A stretch of DNA of 12,245 bases from Alphaproteobacteria bacterium (GTDB lineage: Bacteria > Pseudomonadota > Alphaproteobacteria > Reyranellales > Reyranellaceae), in NCBI GenBank assembly GCA_013290035.1, contig JABCYT010000037.1:1-12245 (forward strand), written 5' to 3'. Numbering within the stretch: position 1 is the first letter of the stretch; each line of letters begins with the position of its first letter. This document shows, piece by piece, positions 6,204 to 12,245 of the stretch. The position numbers and the translations under genes were made by a program. The notes below the pieces were generated by a model. That model was not told the DNA's origin and did no database searches. It saw nothing but the letters and a program-made list of their open reading frames with translations.

Positions 6204-6293
6204 GCATCCTCCCCGGAATTGTCACATCGCTTGCCAGCTGCTTACTTTGGCCGGCAATCTTAACCCTTGCACTACAGTTTGGTGAGCATGTCC
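6204..6293. promoter_or_regulatory. Divergent promoter region, GST-like gene and aminopeptidase gene
   Basis: This 90-bp gap must hold both promoters and is locally less GC-rich than its surroundings. On the + strand TTGTCA (6219-6224, 5/6 to -35) is 17 nt before TTACTT (6242-6247), and TTGCCA (6231-6236) is about 18 nt before CAATCT (6255-6260). Both -10 matches are weak, so neither is assigned. The leftward ribosome-binding site is at 6207-6214 and the rightward one near 6282-6286. Confidence 0.45.
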
Positions 6294-7697
6294 ATGTCGC
6301 TGTCCTTCGTCGACCGTTCTTCTACTTCCCTGCCCGTGCAGTTTGTCGGCCAACCGAAATGGCGCGCCTGGCTGCGCGAGCAGAGCGCGGCGCGGCGCGG
6401 CTGGATCGAATCCTCCGGCGTGGCCGGAAATGCCGGCGATCTCGTGCTGCTGCCCGGCCGCGACGGCAAGGCATCCGGTGCAGTCCTTGTGCTGTCAGCC
6501 AAGCCGACCCTGTGGGATTTCGGCGCGCTCGCGACCAAATTGCCAAGCGGCACCTGGAGGTTGGCCTCGGACACCGCGCCGGTCTCGCCGACCGATGCCG
6601 CCGTCGCCATCGGCCTCGGCACCTGGCGCTTCGAGCGCTACCGCTCGAAGAAGGGCAAGGCCGGCGCCCGGATCATCTGGCCGCAGGGCGCCGACAAGGC
6701 GCGCGCCACGGCGATCATCGAGTCGATTTTCATGGCCCGCGACCTCATCACCACGCCATCGTCCGACATGGGACCGGCCGAGCTCGCGGCAGCGGCCCAG
6801 GCGCTCGGCAAGGCGCACAAGGCCAAGGTCAAGGTGATCGTGGGCGACGATCTCTTGAAGCAGAACTATCCCATGGTGCATGCCGTCGGCCGCGCCAGCA
6901 GCCGCGCGCCGCGGCTGATCGATCTCAGCTGGGGCCGCGAGAGCGATCCCAAGGTCACCCTGGTCGGCAAGGGCGTGTGCTTTGACACCGGCGGCCTCGA
7001 TCTCAAACCGGCGACCGGCATGTTGAACATGAAGAAGGACATGGCGGGGGCCGCGACCATGATGGCCGTCGCCGCCATGGTGATGGCGACCCGGCTGCCG
7101 GTGCGCCTGCGTCTGCTGGTGCCGGCGGTCGAGAACAGCGTGTCGGGCAACGCCTTCCGGCCGCTCGATGTAGTGCCGACGCGCAAGGGCATCACGGTCG
7201 AGATCGGCAACACCGACGCCGAAGGCCGCCTGATCCTATGCGATGCTCTGCACGAGGGCGCCTCGGAGAAGCCGACCATTATGGTCGATTGCGCCACGCT
7301 GACCGGCGCGGCGAGGGTGGCGCTGGGCACCGACCTGCCGGCGCTGTTCTGCAACGACGATCTCCTGGCCAACGAGCTTCTGGCCACCGGCACCGAAGTC
7401 GCCGAGCCGGTGTGGCGGCTGCCGCTGTTCGCCGGCTACCGCCGCCTGCTCGACAGCAAGGTGGCCGACATCAACAACGCGCCCAGCGCGCCGTTCGGCG
7501 GCGCCATCACCGCAGCGCTCTACCTCAAGGAGTTCGTGCCCGACGACGTGCCATGGGCACATTTCGACATGATGGCCTGGAACAACGTGAGCCGCCCCGG
7601 CCGCCCCGAAGGCGGCGAGGCCCAGGCGGCGCGCGCGATCTTCACCACGATCGAGAAGCGGATCAAGGGGACCGCGGGCGTCCCGCCCGCATCATGA
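6294..7697 (+). CDS. M17 family leucyl aminopeptidase
   Basis: A 467-residue cytoplasmic metallo-aminopeptidase that removes N-terminal residues from peptides using two metal ions. The signature NTDAEGRL (306-313) and the GKGVCFDTGGLDLKP segment (225-239) are present. Predicted metal ligands are K226, D231, D249, D308 and E310, with catalytic K238 and R312. All keep a constant offset of 44 from E. coli PepA (Lys270, Asp275, Lys282, Asp293, Asp352, Glu354, Arg356), so the active site is intact and the N-terminal domain is about 44 residues shorter. Possible starts in frame are TTG 6267, GTG 6282, ATG 6288 and ATG 6294. I prefer the last because GTGAG (6282-6286) is 7 nt upstream. The final codons, ending AGVPPAS, lie inside a palindromic repeat and look like a repeat-derived tail. 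It could work with the peptide importer encoded downstream, but it is on the other strand and not in that operon. Confidence 0.95.
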   Translation: MSLSFVDRSSTSLPVQFVGQPKWRAWLREQSAARRGWIESSGVAGNAGDLVLLPGRDGKASGAVLVLSAKPTLWDFGALATKLPSGTWRLASDTAPVSPTDAAVAIGLGTWRFERYRSKKGKAGARIIWPQGADKARATAIIESIFMARDLITTPSSDMGPAELAAAAQALGKAHKAKVKVIVGDDLLKQNYPMVHAVGRASSRAPRLIDLSWGRESDPKVTLVGKGVCFDTGGLDLKPATGMLNMKKDMAGAATMMAVAAMVMATRLPVRLRLLVPAVENSVSGNAFRPLDVVPTRKGITVEIGNTDAEGRLILCDALHEGASEKPTIMVDCATLTGAARVALGTDLPALFCNDDLLANELLATGTEVAEPVWRLPLFAGYRRLLDSKVADINNAPSAPFGGAITAALYLKEFVPDDVPWAHFDMMAWNNVSRPGRPEGGEAQAARAIFTTIEKRIKGTAGVPPAS

Positions 7698-7719
7698 GCG
7701 GGCGAGACGCCCGCGGTCC
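7669..7719. repeat. Palindromic repeat, copy 2, overlapping the aminopeptidase 3' end
   Basis: Two 22-nt arms (7669-7690 and 7698-7719) pair with a single mismatch (7683 against 7705) around the 7-nt loop ATCATGA. The right half matches the copy at 4078-4105 at 24 of 28 positions. The left arm is translated as the last codons of the aminopeptidase, and the stop codon TGA (7695-7697) lies in the loop. The element fills the gap between two convergent genes and ends 5 bp before the dehydrogenase stop codon. A hairpin of this strength could act as a bidirectional terminator or protect mRNA 3' ends, although there is no T-tract. It resembles REP-like mobile palindromes; no transposase is in the window. 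Confidence 0.88.
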
Positions 7720-7724
7720 AAAGA

Positions 7725-8657
7725 TCAGTACCCCGCCTTCGGATCGATGCGATGCATCAGCTCGCCGCCGCGGCGCAGGCGCTTGATGTTCTCGATCACG
7801 CCGGGCGATGCCGTGCGCGGGTTGGTGGCGCCGGCAATGTGCGGCGTCACATGCACCTTGGGATGCGTCCAGTAGGGATGATCGGCCGGCAACGGTTCGG
7901 TGTTGAACACGTCAAGCACCGCGCCGCTCAACTGGCCGGAGTCGAGCGCCGCCAGCAGCGCCTCGTCCACCACATGCCCGCCGCGCGCCATGTTGATGAA
8001 ATAGGCGCCCTTGGGCAGCGCGGCGAAGGCCTTGGCATCCAGGATGCCGCGCGTCTCGCGCGTGAGCGGTAGCACGTTGACCAGGATGTCGCTCCCGGCC
8101 AGCAGGCGCCTGAAGCCGTCCCGGCCGTGAAACGTCTCGACGCCGGGCAGGCTCTTGGCCGTACGGCTCCAGCCCGCCGTCGGAAAGCCGAGGGCGGCGA
8201 ATTTCTTCGCCGTGTCCTGGCCGATCGTGCCCAGCCCCAGGATGCCGATGCGGCGATGGATGGTGTCGACGAAGTCCTCGACCTTCCACGTCCGGGCTCG
8301 CTGGCTCGCGGCGTACTTGTCGATGTCGCGATGATGCCGCAACGCCCAGTAGAGCGCGTACTCGCTCATCTGGCCGATCAGGCCGTCATCCATGATGCGC
8401 GTGATCGGCACGTCGGGCAGCTTGTCGTCGGACAGCAGGTGATCGACGCCCATGCCCAGCGAGACGATCAGCTTGAGGTTGGGAAAGGACGCGAGCAAGC
8501 CGGATGCCGGCTTCCAGGCCAACGCGACCTCGATGTCGGTCTTGTCGCCCAGCGCATCGAGCCGGCGAAAATCGACGGGGCCGAGACCCGCCTCCAGAAC
8601 CTTCTTCCACAGCACGCCGTCAGTGTCGCGGCTGATATAGGCGATAGCGCCCGCCAT
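7725..8657 (-). CDS. D-2-hydroxyacid dehydrogenase, glyoxylate/hydroxypyruvate reductase A-like
   Basis: A 310-residue cytoplasmic oxidoreductase that reduces 2-oxo acids such as glyoxylate or hydroxypyruvate with NAD(P)H. The nucleotide-binding motif GLGTIG is at 141-146. The catalytic triad is R225 in NMARGGHVVDEALL (222-235), E254 in VFNTEPLPADHPYW (250-263) and H273 in VTPHIAGATNP (270-280). The WSRTAK motif (163-168), with a Ser-Arg after the second strand, suggests NADPH preference. Length and the TEPLPADHPYW block fit the GhrA subgroup. GGGGGA (8661-8666) and AGGA (8668-8671) precede the ATG. The gene starts 26 nt after the yejF stop codon on the same strand, so it is probably the last gene of the transporter operon, which is unusual. 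It ends next to the palindromic repeat. Subgroup assignment is good; the physiological substrate is inferred. Confidence 0.92.
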   Translation of the reverse strand: MAGAIAYISRDTDGVLWKKVLEAGLGPVDFRRLDALGDKTDIEVALAWKPASGLLASFPNLKLIVSLGMGVDHLLSDDKLPDVPITRIMDDGLIGQMSEYALYWALRHHRDIDKYAASQRARTWKVEDFVDTIHRRIGILGLGTIGQDTAKKFAALGFPTAGWSRTAKSLPGVETFHGRDGFRRLLAGSDILVNVLPLTRETRGILDAKAFAALPKGAYFINMARGGHVVDEALLAALDSGQLSGAVLDVFNTEPLPADHPYWTHPKVHVTPHIAGATNPRTASPGVIENIKRLRRGGELMHRIDPKAGY

Positions 8658-8683
8658 TCGTCCCCCGTCCTAATCTTGCGTTT

Positions 8684-10318
8684 TCAGGTCGCGACGACGC
8701 TTCGGTCGGCGCCGATCGCCTCGAGATTGAAGGCCGCCGCGATCAGCGCCTGCGTATAGGGCGTCTGCGGCTGGTCGAAGACCTGCCGGGCCGAGCCGCG
8801 CTCGACGACCTTGCCGTGGCGCAGCACGACCACTTCGTCGGCCAGCGCGCGCACGACTTTCAGGTCGTGGCTGATGAACAGATAGGCGAGCTTGTGGCGG
8901 ATCTGCAGGTCGCGCAGCAGGTCGACGATCTGCGCCTGCACGCTCATGTCGAGCGCCGAGGTCGGCTCGTCGAGCACGATGAAGCGCGGCTTCAGCACCA
9001 AAGCGCGGGCGATGGCAATGCGCTGGCGCTGGCCGCCCGAGAATTCGTGCGGGTAGCGCTCGCGCGCCGACGGTTCGAGGCCGACTTCGTGCAGCGCCTG
9101 GTCGATCATGCGGCTGCGCTCGGCCTCGCTGCCGATGCGGTGGACTTCCAGGCCTTCGCCCACGATCTCGCCGACCGACATACGCGGGCTGAGCGAGCTG
9201 AACGGATCCTGGAAGACGATCTGCATCTGCCGGCGCAGCGGCCTGAGTTCGCGCTGGCTGAGCTTCTGCAGGTCCTGCGCGTCGAACCTTATGCCACCCT
9301 GGCTGCTCTCGAGCCGCAGCAAAGCGAGGCCGAGCGTGGTCTTGCCCGAGCCTGACTCGCCTACCAGGCCGATCGTGTGGCCCTCGCGCAAGGCGAGGCT
9401 CACGCCGTCGACCGCCTTCACGTAGCCCACCGTGCGGCGCAGCAGGCCGCGCTTGATGGGGAAGTGCACCTTCACATCGTCGAGGCGCAGGATTTCCGGC
9501 GCGGCGGGATCGGTCGGCGCCGGCCGGCCCTTGGGTTCGGCCGACAGCAGATGCTGGGTGTAGGAATGCTGCGGATGGTCGAAGACGTCGGCGACGGGAC
9601 CCTGCTCGACGATGCGGCCCTGGGTCATCACGCAGACCCGGTCGGCCATTTTGCGCACGATGCCGAGGTCGTGGGTGATGAACAGCAGCGCCATGCCGTA
9701 GCGCGCCTGCAGGGTCTTCAGGAGCTTCAGGATCTGCGCCTGGATGGTGACATCGAGCGCCGTCGTCGGCTCGTCGGCGATCAAGAGGTCGGGCTCGTTG
9801 GCCAACGCCATGGCGATCATCACCCGCTGGCGCTGGCCGCCCGAAAGCTGGTGCGGGTAGGCGTCGAGCCGAGTCGCGGCCTCGGGGATGCCGACCTGCT
9901 CGAGCAGCTCGAGCGTGCGCCTGCGCGCGGCGTCGCGCGCGAGGCCCTTGTGCAGGATCAGCACCTCGTTGACCTGCCGCTCGATCGTGTGCAGCGGATT
10001 GAGCGAGGTCATCGGCTCCTGGAAGATCATCGACACGCGGTTGCCGCGCACCGCCAGCAGCTCGCGCGCCGGCGCGCCGACCAGGTCGCGTCCCTGGAAT
10101 TTTATGCTGCCGGTGGGATGGCTGGCATTGGGATAGGGCAGCAGCTGCAGGACCGACAGCGCCGTCACCGACTTGCCCGAGCCCGATTCGCCCACCAGCG
10201 CCAGGGTCCCGCCGCGCTCGATGCCGAAGCTGACGCCGCGCACCGCCCGCACGGCGCTGTCGCCGGTGCCGAACGTCACCGAGAGATCGCGGACGTCGAG
10301 GAGCGGCTCTGCGCTCAT
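8684..10318 (-). CDS. yejF: YejF: fused double ATPase of a peptide ABC transporter
   Basis: A 544-residue cytoplasmic protein with two complete ABC ATPase domains in one chain, powering the YejBE membrane pore. Domain 1 has Walker A GESGSGKS (43-50), Q-loop Q100, signature LSGGQ (158-162), Walker B LLIADE (178-183) and switch H216. Domain 2 has GESGSGKT (320-327), Q370, FSGGQ (426-430), FIVLDE (446-451) and H484. Each domain ends with the oligopeptide-type C-terminal region ([12 protein letters not shown] at 251-262; [12 protein letters not shown] at 519-530). Both sites look catalytically complete. I chose ATG 10318 because the stop of yejE overlaps it (ATGA) and AAGGTG lies a few bases upstream; a longer frame runs back 35 codons within yejE but has no family content. 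In enterobacteria YejABEF imports peptides including microcin C. Here the peptide substrate is inferred. Confidence 0.95.
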   Translation of the reverse strand: MSAEPLLDVRDLSVTFGTGDSAVRAVRGVSFGIERGGTLALVGESGSGKSVTALSVLQLLPYPNASHPTGSIKFQGRDLVGAPARELLAVRGNRVSMIFQEPMTSLNPLHTIERQVNEVLILHKGLARDAARRRTLELLEQVGIPEAATRLDAYPHQLSGGQRQRVMIAMALANEPDLLIADEPTTALDVTIQAQILKLLKTLQARYGMALLFITHDLGIVRKMADRVCVMTQGRIVEQGPVADVFDHPQHSYTQHLLSAEPKGRPAPTDPAAPEILRLDDVKVHFPIKRGLLRRTVGYVKAVDGVSLALREGHTIGLVGESGSGKTTLGLALLRLESSQGGIRFDAQDLQKLSQRELRPLRRQMQIVFQDPFSSLSPRMSVGEIVGEGLEVHRIGSEAERSRMIDQALHEVGLEPSARERYPHEFSGGQRQRIAIARALVLKPRFIVLDEPTSALDMSVQAQIVDLLRDLQIRHKLAYLFISHDLKVVRALADEVVVLRHGKVVERGSARQVFDQPQTPYTQALIAAAFNLEAIGADRSVVAT

Positions 10319-11340
10319 GCGAGCACCTTGCGTGGATCGAAGGCGTCGCGGACCGCCTCGCCGATGAACACCAGGAGCGACATCATCAGCGCCAGGACGG
10401 CGAAGCCGGTGAAGGCGAGCCACGGCGCGGTGAGGTTGTTCTTGCCCTGCAGCAGCAGCTCGCCCAGGGACGGCGAACCCGGCGGCAGCCCGAACCCCAG
10501 GAAGTCGAGCGCCGTCAGGGTCGTGACCGAACCGGCCAGGATGAACGGCAGATAGGTGAGGCTCGTTGTCATGGCGTTGGGAAGGATGTGCCGGAACATG
10601 ATGCGCACGTCCAGCATGCCCATGGCCCGTGCCGCCCGCACATAGTCGAAATTACGCCCGCGCAGAAACTCGGCGCGCACCAGGCCGACCAGCCCCATCC
10701 AGCCGAACAGGAGCATGATGCCGAGCAGCGACCAGAATCCCGGCTCGATGAAGCTCGCCATGATGATCAGCAGGTAGAGGACAGGCATGCTCGACCAGAT
10801 CTCGAGAAAGCGCTGGAAGAGGAGGTCGGTCAGGCCGCCGAAGTAGCCCTGCACGGCGCCGGCGATGATGCCGAGCAGCGATCCCAGGATGGTCAACAGG
10901 AAGCCGAACAACACCGAGATGCGGAAACTGTAGACGAGACGGCCCAGCACGTCGCGCGCCTGATCGTCGGTGCCGAGCAGGTGGCGCCAGCTGGGCGGCG
11001 AGGGCGCCGGCTGGCCGAGGTCCTTGGCGATGGTGTCGTAGCTGTAGGGGATCGCCGGCCACAGCATCCAGCCCTTGGCGTTGATCAGCTGGGCGACCTC
11101 GGGATCCTTGTAGTCCGCCTCGGTGGCGAATTCGCCGCCGAAGGTCGTCTCGGGGTAGACTTTGAAGATCGGGAAGTAGAAGGCGCCGTCGTAACGCACC
11201 AGGATCGGCCGGTCGTTGGCGATCACCTCGGCGAACAGGCTGACGAAGAACAGCGCCGCGAACACCACGAGCGACGAGGTACCGCGCCGATTGGCGAAGA
11301 ACCTCTGGAAGCGGCGTCGCGTTATGGGCGAGAGCCGCAT
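10315..11340 (-). CDS. yejE: YejE: peptide ABC transporter permease (OppC type)
   Basis: A 341-residue inner-membrane permease that pairs with YejB. A first helix (about 22-41) is followed by a long periplasmic stretch (about 42-140) with ANDRPILVRYDGAFYFPIFK (41-60), characteristic of YejE, and the OppC-type LGTDDQARDVLGRLVYSFR (122-140). Further helices lie at about 142-165, 183-197, 201-221, 262-283 and 306-328. The ATPase-contacting EAA loop ARAMGMLDVRIMFRHILPNA (237-256) has the conserved G241 and ILP (252-254). The C-terminus GEAVRDAFDPRKV (327-339) is also typical of YejE. The start overlaps the yejB stop by one base (TGATG) and the stop overlaps the yejF start by four (ATGA), so the three are translationally coupled. 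Confidence 0.95.
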   Translation of the reverse strand: MRLSPITRRRFQRFFANRRGTSSLVVFAALFFVSLFAEVIANDRPILVRYDGAFYFPIFKVYPETTFGGEFATEADYKDPEVAQLINAKGWMLWPAIPYSYDTIAKDLGQPAPSPPSWRHLLGTDDQARDVLGRLVYSFRISVLFGFLLTILGSLLGIIAGAVQGYFGGLTDLLFQRFLEIWSSMPVLYLLIIMASFIEPGFWSLLGIMLLFGWMGLVGLVRAEFLRGRNFDYVRAARAMGMLDVRIMFRHILPNAMTTSLTYLPFILAGSVTTLTALDFLGFGLPPGSPSLGELLLQGKNNLTAPWLAFTGFAVLALMMSLLVFIGEAVRDAFDPRKVLA

Positions 11341-12245
11341 CAAGCGCCCCGCGCCTCGAAATCGATACGCGGATCGACCACCATGTACATGAGGTCGCCG
11401 ATCAGCCCGACCAGCAGGCCGAGCAGGCCCAGCGTCCAGAGCGTGCCGAACATCACGGGATAGTCGCGCCCGAGGGCGGCTTCGAAGCCCAGCAGGCCCA
11501 TGCCATCGAGAGAGAAGATCACCTCGATCAGCAGCGAGCCGCTGAACAGCACGCCGATGAAGGCGGCCGGGAAACCGGCGATGACGATCAGCATGGCGTT
11601 GCGGAAGACGTGGCCGTAGAGGACGCGCCATTCCATCAGGCCCTTGGCCCGGGCGGTCAGCACGTACTGCTTGCCGATCTCCTCGAGGAAGGAGTTCTTG
11701 GTCAGCATGGTGAGCGTGGCGAAGCCGCCGATCACCATGGCCGTGATCGGCAGGACCATGTGCCAGGCATAGTCGGCGATCAGGGCGCCCCACGACAGAC
11801 TTCGCCAGTCGTCGGAGACGATGCCGCGCAGCGGGAAGATCTTCCAGAAGCTGCCGCCGGCGAACAGCACGACCAGCAACAGCGCGAACAGGAAGCCGGG
11901 AATGGCGTTGCCGATGATGACGATCGACGACGAGGCGACGTCGAAGCGCGAGCCATCGCGCACCGCCTTGGCGATGCCGAGCGGGATCGAGATCAGATAG
12001 ACAAGCAGCGTGGTCCACAGGCCGAGCGATATCGACACCGGCATCTTGGAGATCACCAGGTCGGCGACGCGGGCGTTGCGGAAGAAGCTCTCGCCGAGGT
12101 CGAATACCAGATAGCCGCGCATCATCTGGAGGAAGCGCTCGCCGATCGGCTTGTCGAAGCCGTATTGCTTGCGGATTCGCTCGATCAGTTCCGGCGGCAG
12201 GCCGCGGCCGCCGCGCGACATGTTGTTGGATTGCTCGCCGCCCGA
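11340..12245 (-). CDS. yejB: YejB: peptide ABC transporter permease (OppB type), 5' end outside window
   Basis: The frame stays open through the right edge (eight more codons, reading SGGEQSNN, before the first internal ATG at 12221), so about 301 C-terminal residues are present. E. coli YejB has about 364, so roughly 60 residues, including the first membrane helix, are missing. [20 protein letters not shown] (starting 19 residues from the edge) is the periplasmic segment after helix 1. Hydrophobic helices, the EAA loop [20 protein letters not shown] and the C-terminus [18 protein letters not shown] are strongly YejB-like. It forms the pore with YejE. It is the first gene of the operon visible here; yejA (the binding protein) would be expected further right. 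The ATG at 12221 is not the true start. Confidence 0.93.
   Translation of the reverse strand, partial: SGGEQSNNMSRGGRGLPPELIERIRKQYGFDKPIGERFLQMMRGYLVFDLGESFFRNARVADLVISKMPVSISLGLWTTLLVYLISIPLGIAKAVRDGSRFDVASSSIVIIGNAIPGFLFALLLVVLFAGGSFWKIFPLRGIVSDDWRSLSWGALIADYAWHMVLPITAMVIGGFATLTMLTKNSFLEEIGKQYVLTARAKGLMEWRVLYGHVFRNAMLIVIAGFPAAFIGVLFSGSLLIEVIFSLDGMGLLGFEAALGRDYPVMFGTLWTLGLLGLLVGLIGDLMYMVVDPRIDFEARGA

Noticed and set aside
6267..6293. TTG, GTG and upstream ATG as earlier starts of the aminopeptidase
   Set aside because: They have no well-spaced ribosome-binding site. ATG 6294 has GTGAG 7 nt upstream, although ATG 6288 cannot be strictly excluded.
9377..10555. A 392-residue open frame on the + strand opposite yejF and yejE
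   Set aside because: The - strand encodes complete Walker and signature motifs here. The + frame has a low-complexity His/Arg/Leu-rich translation and no ribosome-binding site.
10315..12018. A 567-residue open frame that would fuse part of yejB to yejE
   Set aside because: Only its C-terminal 341 residues are YejE-like; the first part is the yejB region read in a different frame. The yejB stop and yejE start overlap as TGATG, so there are two genes.
1..12245. tRNA, rRNA, CRISPR array, insertion sequence, phage or toxin-antitoxin genes
   Set aside because: I saw no regularly spaced direct repeats, no transposase or integrase motifs and no RNA-gene sequence. The only repeats found are the two palindromic elements and small dyads.

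Overview
The window is ordinary-density bacterial chromosome of high G+C content. It has ten tightly packed coding regions, no rRNA, tRNA, insertion sequence, CRISPR array or phage gene, and no gene-free stretch over 300 bp. Codon use, the very GC-rich third positions, the long antisense open frames and a YejBEF-type transporter suggest a proteobacterium, most likely an alphaproteobacterium (Rhodospirillales or Hyphomicrobiales type). That placement is inference from style and family content, not from a marker gene.

Region 1 (about 1-4051) looks catabolic. A leftward pair encodes an HpaB-type flavoprotein (4-hydroxyphenylacetate 3-hydroxylase / 4-hydroxybutyryl-CoA dehydratase superfamily) followed 22 nt later by a class III (CaiB/BaiF) CoA-transferase. 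A 246-bp divergent control region separates them from a rightward metal-dependent amidohydrolase_2 (ACMSD / gamma-resorcylate decarboxylase-like) gene. Together they could activate an acid to its CoA thioester, oxidise or dehydrate it, and hydrolyse or decarboxylate a pathway intermediate. The substrate cannot be read from the sequence.

Region 2 (4062-5517) starts with a palindromic repeat that supplies the ribosome-binding site of the next gene. Three small rightward genes follow: an SRPBCC/AHSA1-like protein, a two-helix membrane protein, and an 87-residue protein of unknown function. A leftward glutathione S-transferase-like gene (5535-6203) converges on them.

Region 3 (6204-7719) holds a 90-bp divergent promoter region and a complete M17 leucyl aminopeptidase gene. 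The 3' end of that gene runs into a second, better-preserved copy of the palindromic repeat, which provides the last codons and, in the hairpin loop, the stop codon.

Region 4 (7725-12245) is one leftward operon: yejB (5' end outside the window), yejE, yejF and a GhrA-like 2-hydroxyacid dehydrogenase. Junctions are translationally coupled (TGATG and ATGA overlaps) or very short (26 nt). The transporter probably imports peptides. The binding-protein gene yejA, if present, would lie beyond the right edge.

I found no clear undescribed multi-gene system. The points most worth a second look are the palindromic repeat family at gene ends and starts, the HpaB-like protein that lacks the iron-sulfur ligands of its dehydratase relatives yet is paired with a CoA-transferase, and the dehydrogenase attached to the yej operon.
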